This document shows positions 54,427 to 64,000 of a stretch of DNA of 64,000 nucleotides, one piece after another; positions within the stretch are counted from its first letter, which is position 1; each line of letters begins with the position of its first letter. Origin of the DNA: Sphingobacterium sp. lm-10 (GTDB lineage: Bacteria; Bacteroidota; Bacteroidia; Sphingobacteriales; Sphingobacteriaceae); contig NZ_JAMJWC010000001.1 in assembly GCF_023554555.1 (NCBI RefSeq), forward strand, positions 1 to 64,000, in the 5' to 3' direction. A model generated the notes under the pieces. That model was not told where the DNA came from and searched no databases. It worked only from the letters and a program-made list of their open reading frames with translations. The position numbers were made by a program, and so were the translations under genes.

Positions 54427-56019
54427 ATGTCACAACAAAGCGATAACAATACTAACGACTCCGGAAAACCCGGCAAGGCAAATTTGAACAGAAAGCGCGC
54501 AAGTGTTAGCAACTTGATCGGTGGACTGGGCAAGTTACCGCCGCAAGCCCCCGATCTGGAAGAGGCCGTATTGGGCGCGCTTATGTTAGAAAAAAATGCA
54601 TTAAGTGAGGTTATAGACATTTTAAAGCCAGAGTCTTTTTATAAGGAATCGCACCAAAAGATTTTTCAGGCCATTTATAATCTGTTTCAAAAGACTTCAC
54701 CGATTGATTTATTAACGGTGACCACTGAGTTGCGGCAAATGGGAGCCTTAGAGATGGTGGGCGGAGCATATTATATTACGCAATTAACCGATCGCGTCGT
54801 GTCTGCTGCAAACATTGAGTTCCATGCCCGTATTATCTCTCAGAAATACATACAACGGGAGCTTATCCAAGTTTCTACGGAGATTATCAACGCATCTTAT
54901 GATGAAACCAGCGATATCTTCGATTTGCTGGATCATGCAGAGAAAAGCCTTTTTGATATCGCACAAAATAACCTACGTCGTGATTCCAGGAAGATGGATG
55001 ATATCATGCGAGAAGCGATCAATGCATTGGAATTATTGCGCGATCGTACGGATGGATTGACCGGTATTCCAAGTGGTTTGACGGCCTTGGATCGCATGAC
55101 GTCGGGCTGGCAGCCATCTGATTTGGTGATTATCGCAGCGCGTCCTGCGATGGGTAAAACAGCTTTCGTGCTTTCTGTAGCGCGAAATGCAGCAGTGGAC
55201 CACCAACGTCCGGTAGCTGTATTCTCCTTAGAGATGTCTTCTGTACAGCTGGTAAATCGTTTGATTGCCGGAGAAACGGAGATTGAGCAAGAGAAATTAA
55301 AAAAAGGAAATCTGGCGGATCACGAATGGCAGCAATTGCATTCGCGCATTGGCCGATTGACAGAAGCGCCGCTTATCATTGACGATACACCAGCCTTAAA
55401 TGTATTTGAGTTTCGTGCCAAATGCCGCCGTCTGAAAGCGCAGCATGATATACAGATGGTCATTGTCGATTATTTGCAACTGATGCATGGTAAAAGCGAA
55501 GGCAAAGGTGGCGGAAACCGGGAGCAGGAAATCGGTAGTATTTCCCGTGCGTTGAAGTCGGTGGCCAAAGAATTGAATGTGCCTGTGTTAGCCCTGTCAC
55601 AATTAAGTCGTGCAGTAGAATCCAGACCCGGTAATAGTAAAAGACCAATGCTATCCGATTTACGTGAATCTGGATCTATCGAGCAGGACGCCGACATGGT
55701 GCTGTTCCTGTATCGTCCGGAGTACTATGGTATGACGGAAGATGAAGAAGGTCGCCCAACAGCAGGTGTTGGTGAGGTAATCATCGCGAAACACCGGAAC
55801 GGGGAGACGGGTATTGTGCCGTTGAAATTTATCGGTAAATATGTGAAGTTTGTCGACCTTGAAGACGATTTTTACGGTATGGATAATGGTAAAGATGATG
55901 GTTTTGGTGCCTTCGGCGGACCGCCATCTCCGTCAGCAATGGCTCCCTCGGATAGTTTTGGAGGCGGCATCACGATGCCATCTCGTATGAATGATATGCC
56001 AGACGATGCTCCCTTTTAG
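54427..56019 (+). CDS. dnaB: Replicative DNA helicase DnaB
   Basis: 530 residues. N-terminal DnaB_N domain (about 38-140: LPPQAPDLEEAVLGALMLEK) and RecA-like C-terminal domain with Walker A AARPAMGKTAF (near 240), Walker B VIVDYLQLM, and arginine-finger region KRPMLSDLRESGSIEQDAD. A ~35-residue polar start precedes the domain, and the C-terminus is Gly/Pro/Ser-rich. No intein is present. Confidence 0.97.
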   Translation: MSQQSDNNTNDSGKPGKANLNRKRASVSNLIGGLGKLPPQAPDLEEAVLGALMLEKNALSEVIDILKPESFYKESHQKIFQAIYNLFQKTSPIDLLTVTTELRQMGALEMVGGAYYITQLTDRVVSAANIEFHARIISQKYIQRELIQVSTEIINASYDETSDIFDLLDHAEKSLFDIAQNNLRRDSRKMDDIMREAINALELLRDRTDGLTGIPSGLTALDRMTSGWQPSDLVIIAARPAMGKTAFVLSVARNAAVDHQRPVAVFSLEMSSVQLVNRLIAGETEIEQEKLKKGNLADHEWQQLHSRIGRLTEAPLIIDDTPALNVFEFRAKCRRLKAQHDIQMVIVDYLQLMHGKSEGKGGGNREQEIGSISRALKSVAKELNVPVLALSQLSRAVESRPGNSKRPMLSDLRESGSIEQDADMVLFLYRPEYYGMTEDEEGRPTAGVGEVIIAKHRNGETGIVPLKFIGKYVKFVDLEDDFYGMDNGKDDGFGAFGGPPSPSAMAPSDSFGGGITMPSRMNDMPDDAPF

Positions 56020-56151
56020 ATTTTCTAAATAAAGCCACCTGAGTTATAGAATAGGCTGTCTCGACAGCGCAAATATCGCTAAATCAAAGAATGAAAGCAA
56101 TTCTCAACCGCGATCTTTCGCGGCTGTCATAACGATATTTACTACCAGTAT

Positions 56152-56181
56152 CCCGTTAAAATGTCACAATTTTAATGGGAA
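56152..56181. other. Imperfect hairpin between dnaB and lacI-type gene
   Basis: CCCGTTAAAAT and ATTTTAATGGG can pair over 11 bp with one G-T pair and a 7-nt loop. It lies between convergent genes and lacks a T run, so it is a weak terminator candidate. Confidence 0.4.
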
Positions 56182-56224
56182 AGCAGTACTTTAAAGATTA
56201 TAATTACCTAACCATATCCGCAAA

Positions 56225-57265
56225 CTATGAGGGGGTCAATTTGCGGCTCGAGGATTCACGGATAACGAGCTCTGGCTTCATCACTTCGCAACGGTAAGCA
56301 TTTGGAGCGCCTTCCTTCGAAAAGTAGTCTAACAAGATTTTTGCCGATAACATACCCAATTCATAAGCTGGTTGCCATACGGTGGAGAGGGTGGGGTAAA
56401 AGTGCTGTGCATAAGGCTCATCATCGAAACCGATGACAGCAATGTCATGGGGTATGGCATATCCGCGTTCACGCAGATTGTGTAAAGCACCGATAGCGAC
56501 AGCATCGTTAACAGCGAAAATAGCATCAAAAACCTGTTGCGTCGCAAACAATCTATCAATGGCATTGAAACCTGCTTCTGCGGAAAAATCGTCGCTGCGA
56601 ATAATCAATTCGGAATTTATCCGAAGATTGTTTTCATAATGTGCGTCGAGATAGCCATCCAGTCGTTGTTTAAATGTAGGGAAAGAGATCGGACCAGCTA
56701 TATGGACAATTCGTTTGGAACCGCTGCTGATCAGGTAGTCTACGGCTTCATAGGCTCCTGTATAACTATCCACCAAAACTTTATCAGCTTCAAAATTTGG
56801 ACAATCGCGATCGAAAATAACTAAGGGTATTCCCGCGTTTCTTAACTGTTCAAAATGTTGGTAATCCTTTGTTTCGTGGCTTGGACTGATGAGTACACCA
56901 TCCAATCGCAGAGCCGCCATATCCAGTAATAGTTCTCGTTCCTCCTCAAATGATTCGTTGGTTTGGTAGATCAAGAGCTTATAGCCAGCTTCGCTTACCA
57001 TATCCTGCACTCCGCTGATGACCGTCGCAAAAAAATAACCTGTAATTTCTGGAACAACAACGCCAATAACACCGGTTGTATCATGAAGCAGACCTAATGC
57101 CAATCGATTAGGTTGGTATTTAAGCCGTTCGGCGAGTTCCAATACCCTGTTTGTGGTGTGTTCGCTTATTGCGGGGTGGTGCCGCAGTGCACGTGAGACG
57201 GTGGACGCTGATAGGCCAAGCTCTTTCGCAAGGTCGGTGATAGAGGTTTGACGTTTTTTTTTCAT
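56225..57265 (-). CDS. LacI-family transcriptional regulator of the inositol locus
   Basis: 346 residues. HTH at residues 6-26 (TSITDLAKELGLSASTVSRAL) with hinge region YQPNRLALGL, and a periplasmic-binding-protein-like effector domain (GVIGVVVPEITGYFFATVISG, VFDAIFAVNDAVAIGAL, IAVIGFDDEPYAQHFYPTLS). Divergent from the iol genes, so most likely their repressor, with an inositol breakdown product as inducer (inferred). The ATG at 57265 is chosen because the HTH begins at once. Confidence 0.92.
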   Translation of the reverse strand: MKKKRQTSITDLAKELGLSASTVSRALRHHPAISEHTTNRVLELAERLKYQPNRLALGLLHDTTGVIGVVVPEITGYFFATVISGVQDMVSEAGYKLLIYQTNESFEEERELLLDMAALRLDGVLISPSHETKDYQHFEQLRNAGIPLVIFDRDCPNFEADKVLVDSYTGAYEAVDYLISSGSKRIVHIAGPISFPTFKQRLDGYLDAHYENNLRINSELIIRSDDFSAEAGFNAIDRLFATQQVFDAIFAVNDAVAIGALHNLRERGYAIPHDIAVIGFDDEPYAQHFYPTLSTVWQPAYELGMLSAKILLDYFSKEGAPNAYRCEVMKPELVIRESSSRKLTPS

Positions 57266-57481
57266 AATTGATTTATAAATGATTCCTATTTGGATAGCCG
57301 CAACGCACGCCTCGGAAAAAACAGTCGATAATGTGAACAATCTAGACTGGTGTTATTAAAGTATGAAGTTACGTAATGATTTGGGTAACTAATTTCTACA
57401 ACATATCTTTTTTTGGGACATATCATTTGATCGCTTGCTTACATTCGGAATAGTACGTTTAAACACACATATTCCCCCTTG

Positions 57482-57513
57482 TTGTTATGCAAACCTTTGC
57501 ATGACTAATTTTG
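57482..57513 (+). promoter_or_regulatory. iol promoter with embedded LacI/PurR-type operator
   Basis: TTG 57482-57484, spacer of 21, TAATTTTG 57506-57513. The palindrome ATGCAAA-CC-TTTGCAT at 57487-57502 fills the spacer. It has the form of PurR-like operators of the LacI family, with CC where CG is usual. Binding there would block the polymerase. Confidence 0.72.
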
Positions 57514-57568
57514 GAGGATCGCCTAATTTCCTGTTTACTTGTAATGTAAAACCAAGTAAATAAACCAG

Positions 57569-58528
57569 ATGATTGTTTCTCCCAATGTATTGTTTAAGCA
57601 TTGTTATGGCGATTATGCCATCGCGGCGATCAACGTATTTACGCTTGAGCAGGTGCTGGCGGTATTTCGTGCAGCAGAGCTCAGCGATTCACCGGTCATT
57701 ATCCAAACAACGCCCGCTGCTCGGGATTATGCTACTGCGCAGTCGCTCCTGGCTATGATTTTGGCAACGGCAAAACAGCACCCTGACGTGGTGTATGCCC
57801 TACATCTGGATCACGGCAACGAGCTCCATATAGACTCCGCTTTGCAGGACGGCCGATACAATTCTGTCATGATCGACGCATCCCACGACCCATTCCCAGA
57901 AAATTGCAAGCGTACCAAAGCGGTGGTGGATGCAGCTCATCTGCAAGGCATTTTTGTAGAGGCAGAGCTTGGCGTATTGAGCGGCGTAGAGGATGATTTA
58001 ATCGTTGATGTTTCTTTGTCCGCATATACCCAGCCGGAGCAAGCAGCTTCATTTGTGCAGCAGACAGGTTGTGATAGCTTGGCCGTTGCCGTGGGTACGA
58101 GCCACGGCGCTTATAAATTTAAGGGAGATCAGGGCATTCGCTTCGATGTCCTTGCTGCCATCCAACATGAATTGCCCAGCTTTCCACTTGTGCTGCACGG
58201 TGGATCTGCCGTTTCGGCTGCCGAAATCGAGCGGATCAATGCGGTAGGCGGCTCTCTATTACAAGACGCAAGAGGCGTTTCCGATCAGGAAATACGTCGG
58301 GCCATCGGGTTTGGAGTATGCAAAGTGAATGTGGCAACGGATCTACGCGTATTGTGGACACGTGTGCATCGCGAGTTTTTTGCTAATCAACCGCAGGTGT
58401 TCGATCCTGTAGCTCCAGGAAAGCTATACATCGATGCGCTTACCAAGTTTTGTATGGATAAATTTCAGTGTTTGAACTCCGTGGAGAAGGCCGCTTACTT
58501 CCGGGACGGCAAGCAAAGTAATCTATAG
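57569..58528 (+). CDS. iolJ: Class II aldolase, IolJ-like
   Basis: 319 residues, zinc-dependent class II fructose-bisphosphate aldolase fold. H79-L-D81-H82 (HLDH) gives the catalytic Asp and a zinc ligand; E131/E133 in VEAELGV; H179 in GTSHGAYKFKG; H210 in LVLHGGSAV. In this locus it most likely cleaves 6-phospho-5-dehydro-2-deoxygluconate to malonic semialdehyde and DHAP, the step after IolC. A different sugar-phosphate aldolase role is possible. First gene of the operon. Confidence 0.85.
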   Translation: MIVSPNVLFKHCYGDYAIAAINVFTLEQVLAVFRAAELSDSPVIIQTTPAARDYATAQSLLAMILATAKQHPDVVYALHLDHGNELHIDSALQDGRYNSVMIDASHDPFPENCKRTKAVVDAAHLQGIFVEAELGVLSGVEDDLIVDVSLSAYTQPEQAASFVQQTGCDSLAVAVGTSHGAYKFKGDQGIRFDVLAAIQHELPSFPLVLHGGSAVSAAEIERINAVGGSLLQDARGVSDQEIRRAIGFGVCKVNVATDLRVLWTRVHREFFANQPQVFDPVAPGKLYIDALTKFCMDKFQCLNSVEKAAYFRDGKQSNL

Positions 58529-58645
58529 TAAGAAACGTATGTGATGATTTGTCGCTGGCGGCTGTGCCGCATAACGATGAATGTGTGTAAGCTAACCATC
58601 TATAACTAACCATCCTATAAAATAGATAAAGACAGAAATATACGT

Positions 58646-59533
58646 ATGAAAAGATCGGAGAAGTATCCTTTGGTTGTAAATGCCGAGGATCAGCAGGAAA
58701 ACTACCAATATATTACCCGGGAAGATGCCGGGTGGCAATACCTGAATTTTGGTGCGCGCCGCATGCTGGCTGGCGAAACATGGACAGTAGATACCTTGGA
58801 ACAGGAGTATGCCATTATCTTACTGGGTGGAGATTACATCGTGGAAAGTGACTGCGGTTCCTGGAAAACAACAAACGGACGTCGCGACGTTTTTTCGGGT
58901 ATGCCGCACGTATTGTATCTACCCCGTCGTACTAAGTTTACGCTTACAGCTAGTAGTACCGTACTTGATCTTGCATACGGTTGGTGTGAAACGGATAAAG
59001 ATTTTGCGCCGGTGTTTAAGAAGCCGGAAGAGCTGGCTGTAGAGATTCGTGGGGGCGACAATGCAAGCCGACAAATAAATGACCTGTTGGGGCCGGGCTT
59101 TCCCTGCCATCGCTTGGTCGTCGTAGAGGTGTACACCCCCTCGGGGAATTGGAGTTCTTTTCCTGCCCACAAGCACGATGAACGCGTCGTCGATAAAGAA
59201 GGGGAGCTCTTGGAAGCTCGTTTGGAGGAAACGTATTTCTATAAAGTGGCCAAGCCACAGGGATATGCCATGCAACGAGTTTACACGAGTGATGGTTCTC
59301 TTGATGAGGTCGCAATAGCGCGAAACAACGATGTAGTGATGGTGCCTAGAGGCTACCATCCTGTGGTAGCTGGACATGGATATGATGTCTATTACCTAAA
59401 TTTCTTGGCTGGATCTGACCAATCATTAGCGAACACACCTGACCCCGAACATGCTTGGATATTTGATACTTGGACAGGTATTGATGATCGACTCCCTTTG
59501 GTTTCTGCTATAATGAATACCCTAAAAAGATAA
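58646..59533 (+). CDS. iolB: 5-deoxy-glucuronate isomerase
   Basis: 295 residues, bicupin. Converts 5-deoxyglucuronate to 5-dehydro-2-deoxygluconate. The family motif SSFPAHKHDE (about residues 172-181), the later EETYFYKV and the Q-R-VYT and PRGYHPVVAGHGYDVYYLN block match IolB. The 117-nt gap after iolJ has no terminator. Confidence 0.95.
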   Translation: MKRSEKYPLVVNAEDQQENYQYITREDAGWQYLNFGARRMLAGETWTVDTLEQEYAIILLGGDYIVESDCGSWKTTNGRRDVFSGMPHVLYLPRRTKFTLTASSTVLDLAYGWCETDKDFAPVFKKPEELAVEIRGGDNASRQINDLLGPGFPCHRLVVVEVYTPSGNWSSFPAHKHDERVVDKEGELLEARLEETYFYKVAKPQGYAMQRVYTSDGSLDEVAIARNNDVVMVPRGYHPVVAGHGYDVYYLNFLAGSDQSLANTPDPEHAWIFDTWTGIDDRLPLVSAIMNTLKR

Positions 59534-59536
59534 GAT

Positions 59537-60544
59537 ATGAAAAGATACGATGTTTTAACCGTTGGTCGTTCCTCCATTGATCTGTATTCGCAGAATATCG
59601 GAGCCGAATTTGTCGAAATAAAAGGATTTGATGCCTTTGTAGGCGGATCTCCATTGAATATTGCCACAGGCTGCGCACGACTTGGCTTAAAAACGGCCTT
59701 GCTGACAGGTGTAGGTTATGATAAAGTAGGTGATTTCATTTTAAACTTTTTGGAAAAGGAAGGCATAGAAACTGCTTTTATCCCACGCATTGCCCATGCG
59801 CGCAGCAGTGCCGTACTATTGGGCATACAGCCACCGGATACTTTTCCTTTGGTTTTTTATCGGAACAATGCTGCCGACTCGCAGATCAATATTGATCACG
59901 TGAATGCGATACCAATGAACGAGGTACGTTTACTGGAGATTTCGGGTACGGCATTGCACGTTGAACCTAGTCGCAGTGCTGTGTTTTTTGCGGTTGAGCG
60001 AGCGAATCAGACGGGCACAAATACGTTATTAGACATTGACTTTCGTGCCGATCAATGGGCTGACGTTCGTTCTTTTGGGATTATGACCCGTGCGCTCTTG
60101 CCCAAGATTGATATTGCCATCGGCACCGAAGAGGAATTGTTGGCAGCCATGTTAGAAGATGCTTCCCAAGTAACCATCGAGCACCAACAGATTTCTGCTC
60201 CCAGCATTTCCGGTGATATTGATCAAGCTATAGAGGGGGTATTGTCTTTGGGAGTGCAGATTCTGATCGTGAAGCGTGGGGCCAATGGAGTAAGCATCTA
60301 TGAAGCCGGAAAGGAACGCGTTGACGTGCCCGGCTTTCCGGTGTTACCGTTGAACGTATTGGGGGCAGGTGATGCGTTCGCGTCAGGTTTTATCTACGGA
60401 TACCTGCAAGGTTGGAGTTTGTACAAGTGCTGCAGGATGGGAAATGCAAGCGGAGCACAAGTAGTCTTGGAATCGGGTTGCGCCAATTTTATGCCCCGCC
60501 TGTCTCAATCGATGGCCTTTATTGAAAAGTATGGCGGCTTTTAG
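59537..60544 (+). CDS. iolC: 5-dehydro-2-deoxygluconokinase
   Basis: 335 residues, PfkB/ribokinase family. N-terminal GGSPLNIATGCARLG (36-50) and C-terminal NVLGAGDAFASG with catalytic D279. Phosphorylates the IolB product. Only 3 nt after iolB. The family is often fused to a DUF2090 domain; this one is not. Confidence 0.94.
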   Translation: MKRYDVLTVGRSSIDLYSQNIGAEFVEIKGFDAFVGGSPLNIATGCARLGLKTALLTGVGYDKVGDFILNFLEKEGIETAFIPRIAHARSSAVLLGIQPPDTFPLVFYRNNAADSQINIDHVNAIPMNEVRLLEISGTALHVEPSRSAVFFAVERANQTGTNTLLDIDFRADQWADVRSFGIMTRALLPKIDIAIGTEEELLAAMLEDASQVTIEHQQISAPSISGDIDQAIEGVLSLGVQILIVKRGANGVSIYEAGKERVDVPGFPVLPLNVLGAGDAFASGFIYGYLQGWSLYKCCRMGNASGAQVVLESGCANFMPRLSQSMAFIEKYGGF

Positions 60545-60619
60545 TAGCACCGCTATTTAACAAGCCTTCCATAGCATTACATATGCACACTTTCTAAATT
60601 ATAAACTAAACATAAGCGG

Positions 60620-62488
60620 ATGAAAAAGACGGTTACACTTACCGTCGCACAGGCGATTATCCAATATTTGGATCAACAATCGGTCGAGCGAGACGGTGAA
60701 ATCAATAAATTTTTTGCAGGATGCTTTGGCATCTTTGGGCACGGCAATGTGGGTGGTATCGGACAGGCGCTGTCTGAATATCCAAACTTTCGTTACTACC
60801 AGTCACGGAATGAACAGGCGATGGTGCATGCCGCTGCGGCCTACGCCAGAATGAAAAATCGTATGGAGACCTTTGCTTGCACAGCATCTATCGGACCCGG
60901 TGCTACCAATATGCTCACTGCGGCTGCGTCAGCTACCATAAATCGCCTGCCAGTTTTACTGCTGCCTGGAGACACTTTTGCTACGCGCCATGTCGATCCA
61001 GCGCTGCAGCAGCTGGAATCATTTCATAGCGCAGATCTGTCCGTGAATGATTGTTTTCGTCCGGTTTCTCGTTTTTGGGATCGCATCACTCGACCCGAAC
61101 AGGTCATTGCATCGCTTCCCCAAGTGTTACGTGTGCTCACGTCACCCGCTGAGACGGGAGCAGTGACGCTTTGTTTGCCACAGGATGTACAGACAGAATC
61201 TTTCGCTTTTCCGATCGAACTGTTTGAGCCGAAAACATGGTTTATCGCTCGGCCTTTGCCCGATACGACATTGCTGGATCGGGCCGTTGCCAAAATTCGT
61301 ACCGCTAGAAAACCTTTGATTGTTGCCGGCGGTGGTGTCCTATATAGTGAGGCGAGTGCGGCACTTCAACGCTTTGTAGATCAAACGGGTATTCCGGTGG
61401 CGGAAACTTTTGCCGGAAAAGGCGCGCTGCGCTACGACCACCCCCAGGCGCTGGGCGCTGCGGGTGCTACGGGAACGGAGGGCGCAAATGTTTATGCAGC
61501 CGAGGCTGACCTGGTGATCGGAATAGGTACGCGATACAGCGATTTCACTACGGCTTCTAACACGGCTTTTCAAAATGATGCGGTAACCTTTATCAATATC
61601 AACATCACCGCATTTGATGCTTATAAACAATCCGCATTACCACTTGTCGGTGATGCTAGAGCTACCTTAGAAGCGCTGCTGCTCCGGCTGGAAGGCTACC
61701 AAGTGGATGCTGATTATCGCGCGCGTGCGCAATTTTTTAACGAACAATGGGATCAACGCGTGACAGCGGCCTATACGCCACTTGCAGCGGATAGTTTATC
61801 GCAAGCAGAGATCATCGGATTGGTCAACGAATATGCTGCTCCAGAAGATGTAGTACTCTGTGCCGCTGGTAGTTTACCGGGAGATCTGCACAAGCTGTGG
61901 CGTACACGAGATCCCAAAGGTTTCCATGTAGAGTATGGATATTCTTGTATGGGTTATGAGATCGCTGGTGGCCTAGGCGCAAAGATGGCAACCCCATCGC
62001 GAGAAGTTTATGTAATGGTGGGCGATGCCAGCTTTTTAATGTTGTCTGCTGATATAATAACCTCCATACAAGAAGGATACAAGCTTATTATTATCCTGAT
62101 TAATAACCACGGCTACGCCAGTATTGGAGGGCTTTCCAGATCCCTGGGTATGGAAGGTTTTGGTACACAATATCGCGCTCGTAACAACGAGTCGGGTCAG
62201 TTAGACGGCGGATTACTACCAGTGAATCTAGCAGAAAATGCTCGCAGTTTAGGCGCTATCGTGTTGGAAGCGCATCGGCCGGACGACTTCGCGGAAGCGC
62301 TACAGGTTGCTAAAACAACAGATAGTACAACAGTGATCTATGTCGAGACCGCTGGCGAACGTAAAATGGCGGGCTATGGACATGCTTGGTGGGAGGTGCC
62401 GATCGCTTCCGTTGCCTACAATGCTAAGGTGTGCGAAGCGTATCAAAAAAATAGCGAACAGAAAGAGCGTCAGCGCTATCATCTCTAA
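60620..62488 (+). CDS. iolD: 3D-(3,5/4)-trihydroxycyclohexane-1,2-dione hydrolase
   Basis: 622 residues, thiamine diphosphate enzyme that opens the inositol-derived ring to 5-deoxyglucuronate. E65 in QSRNEQAMVHAA is the TPP-activating glutamate; the TPP/Mg motif runs from GDASFLML to LINNHGY (about 473-500). CFGIFGHGNVGGIGQAL near the start is typical of IolD. Confidence 0.96.
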   Translation: MKKTVTLTVAQAIIQYLDQQSVERDGEINKFFAGCFGIFGHGNVGGIGQALSEYPNFRYYQSRNEQAMVHAAAAYARMKNRMETFACTASIGPGATNMLTAAASATINRLPVLLLPGDTFATRHVDPALQQLESFHSADLSVNDCFRPVSRFWDRITRPEQVIASLPQVLRVLTSPAETGAVTLCLPQDVQTESFAFPIELFEPKTWFIARPLPDTTLLDRAVAKIRTARKPLIVAGGGVLYSEASAALQRFVDQTGIPVAETFAGKGALRYDHPQALGAAGATGTEGANVYAAEADLVIGIGTRYSDFTTASNTAFQNDAVTFININITAFDAYKQSALPLVGDARATLEALLLRLEGYQVDADYRARAQFFNEQWDQRVTAAYTPLAADSLSQAEIIGLVNEYAAPEDVVLCAAGSLPGDLHKLWRTRDPKGFHVEYGYSCMGYEIAGGLGAKMATPSREVYVMVGDASFLMLSADIITSIQEGYKLIIILINNHGYASIGGLSRSLGMEGFGTQYRARNNESGQLDGGLLPVNLAENARSLGAIVLEAHRPDDFAEALQVAKTTDSTTVIYVETAGERKMAGYGHAWWEVPIASVAYNAKVCEAYQKNSEQKERQRYHL

Positions 62489-62497
62489 TACAGTATT

Positions 62498-64000
62498 ATG
62501 ATTACTGTTATTAGTTTTGTAGGTTTTACAGTTTTTGTAGGCATCTATGCCTGGTATCGACTGCGGAAGGATAACCTGTCGTCGCAGGACGGGTATTTTT
62601 TGGGAGGTAGGAGCTTGACGGGATCCGTTATTGCAGCGTCTATGATCATGTCCAATATCTCCACCGAGCATTTGGTAGGTATGAATGGCTCGGCCTATAG
62701 AAACGGCTTTATTATTATTGCTTGGGAGGTCACCTCGGCCTTGGCATTAATCCTGGCGGCCATATACTTTGTTCCAAAGTACTTGCGTATGGGAGTCGTC
62801 ACGATCCCACAGTATCTGGATAGACGTTTCGACAAAGGTACAAGCTCACTTATTGCGCTGTTTTTGTTGGTCTCATTTGCCGTAACCTTGTTGCCGATTG
62901 TCCTCTACACCGGAGCGATCAATTTAGAAAGTATCTTCAATACATCAGAGCTTTTGGGTATAAGCAAAGCAAGTAGCCTATGGATCACGGTGGTAGTGGT
63001 CGGCGTACTCGGTGCGGCCTATGCGGTGATTGGAGGGCTAAAGGCCGTTGCGGTGTCAGATGTTATCTATGGTTACGGATTGTTGCTAGCTGGCCTCCTC
63101 ATCCCAGTTCTCGCCCTGATTTATATTGGTGATGGGAATCCTTTGTTGGGAATGGAAAAGCTGTTCAGGCATAGTCCGGAAAAATTCAATGTTATTGGAG
63201 CAGAAGATTCGATATTACCCTTTAGTACGCTTTTCACCGGTTTGATGATCAACCAAATCTACTTTTGGTGCATGAATCAAACCATTATACAAAGAGTATT
63301 TGGTGCCAAAAATTTGGAGGAAGCACAGAAAGGGCTGTTGTACACGGGGATGTTAAAGATCCTGGTGCCTTTTATCATCGTACTGCCAGGAGTGATCGGT
63401 TATTACTATTTCAAGGACGAATTTTACGCAGATCAAGATTTGGTTTATCCTGCACTGGTGAAACGTATTCTGCCTGTCTCGTTATTGGGCTTGTTTGCGG
63501 CAATTATAGTCGGGGCGGTGTTAAGTACTTTTAATGCCGTTTTGAACAGCGCATCCACGATTTTTAGCATTGATGTTTACAAGCGCCTGATCAATAAAAA
63601 GGCAGACGATCGCACCTTGGTGCGTATGGGACGCCTTGCTGCGAGCATCTTGGCGGTGAGTTCTATTATTGCGGCCCCCTTCGTCGCTCGTGCTCCTAAC
63701 GGTTTGTACCAACTTCTGCAGGAGCTAAACGGTATATTTTTTATTCCCATTGCTTCCATTATGTTGGGTGGATTTTTCTTTCCACGCATCTCCGCGCCAG
63801 CGGCAAAGGCAGCGATGTGTATAGGCTTACTATTCTATGTGTCTTGTACATTCATTTTTAAAGTGAATATCCATTTCGTTCACCTCTGGGGAATTGAGTT
63901 TTTGTTGAACATGGGCGTCATGTTCGCGGTATCTTATTTTTACCCACGGCCAGTGGTGTCAGAGACTTTGGAAAATGAGGCACCGATACCGATGCTTGCC
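62498..64000 (+). CDS. Sodium/solute symporter, probable myo-inositol transporter (3' end outside window)
   Basis: 501 codons open to the window end without a stop, so partial. SSS family: FFLGGRSLTGSVIAASMIMSNISTEH-type first repeat (read in pieces GGRSLTG and SNISTEHLVG), WEVTSALALILAA, GGLKAVAVSDVIYG and the later NQTIIQRVFGAK and LSTFNAVLNSASTIFS segments match SglT-like sodium sugar or inositol carriers. Starts 9 nt after iolD, so an inositol substrate is inferred from context. Twelve or more helices are visible. Confidence 0.9.
   Translation, partial: MITVISFVGFTVFVGIYAWYRLRKDNLSSQDGYFLGGRSLTGSVIAASMIMSNISTEHLVGMNGSAYRNGFIIIAWEVTSALALILAAIYFVPKYLRMGVVTIPQYLDRRFDKGTSSLIALFLLVSFAVTLLPIVLYTGAINLESIFNTSELLGISKASSLWITVVVVGVLGAAYAVIGGLKAVAVSDVIYGYGLLLAGLLIPVLALIYIGDGNPLLGMEKLFRHSPEKFNVIGAEDSILPFSTLFTGLMINQIYFWCMNQTIIQRVFGAKNLEEAQKGLLYTGMLKILVPFIIVLPGVIGYYYFKDEFYADQDLVYPALVKRILPVSLLGLFAAIIVGAVLSTFNAVLNSASTIFSIDVYKRLINKKADDRTLVRMGRLAASILAVSSIIAAPFVARAPNGLYQLLQELNGIFFIPIASIMLGGFFFPRISAPAAKAAMCIGLLFYVSCTFIFKVNIHFVHLWGIEFLLNMGVMFAVSYFYPRPVVSETLENEAPIPMLA

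Overview
The window is a chromosomal segment from a Bacteroidota bacterium, most likely of the Sphingobacteriaceae (Sphingobacterium/Pedobacter type). Supporting features are -7 promoter boxes of the TAnnTTTG type, a fused ccoNO oxidase gene, an F-type ATPase operon that stops after the gamma subunit, an Oar-like TonB receptor, fimbrillin-like lipoproteins, a YoaK/DUF1275 protein and an M61 peptidase. Assignment is from sequence reading alone; no database search was run.

Layout. 1-160: 5S rRNA end of an rRNA operon with its terminator. 371-8930: kynureninase, a DUF3857/transglutaminase membrane protein, a YhcC-type radical SAM protein, a MazG-like pyrophosphohydrolase, an RluB-type pseudouridine synthase carrying ten 14-residue repeats, and a lytic transglycosylase. 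8940-14810: a cbb3 oxidase operon (ccoNO, ccoQ, ccoP, ccoG, ccoH, safE-like) without ccoI or ccoS. 14912-23386: cardiolipin synthase, a large MG2/plug-domain exported protein, two small membrane proteins, a cupin and a Pif1-like helicase. 23430-29231: atpZ, an AtpI-like gene and atpBEFHAG. 29301-34044: leftward thyA-folA-M61 peptidase operon and divergent mtaB.

34435-47666 is the accessory part: a DoxX protein, then three tandem, leftward 2.2-kb units, each made of a conserved promoter, a ~60-codon small ORF (decayed in the middle unit) and a 631-633-residue fimbrillin-like lipoprotein. Two back-to-back AraC-family paralogues lie immediately upstream, and an Oar-like TonB-dependent receptor is divergent from them. 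The three unit promoters share two CTTATT direct repeats 21 bp apart and a constant 28-nt distance to a TAATTTTG box, which suggests co-regulation by one or both AraC proteins. This is the best candidate for an undescribed system here.

47729-56019 is housekeeping: EamA transporter, NlpC/P60 lipoprotein, dnaX, yqeY, an SDR oxidoreductase, menG/ubiE and dnaB. dnaX holds an A10 run after which both alternative frames stop at once, a plausible route to a short gamma form. 56225-64000 is an inositol catabolism locus: a divergent LacI-family repressor, a class II aldolase (iolJ-like), iolB, iolC, iolD and a sodium/solute symporter that runs off the window. A PurR/LacI-type palindrome lies between the -33 and -7 elements of its promoter.
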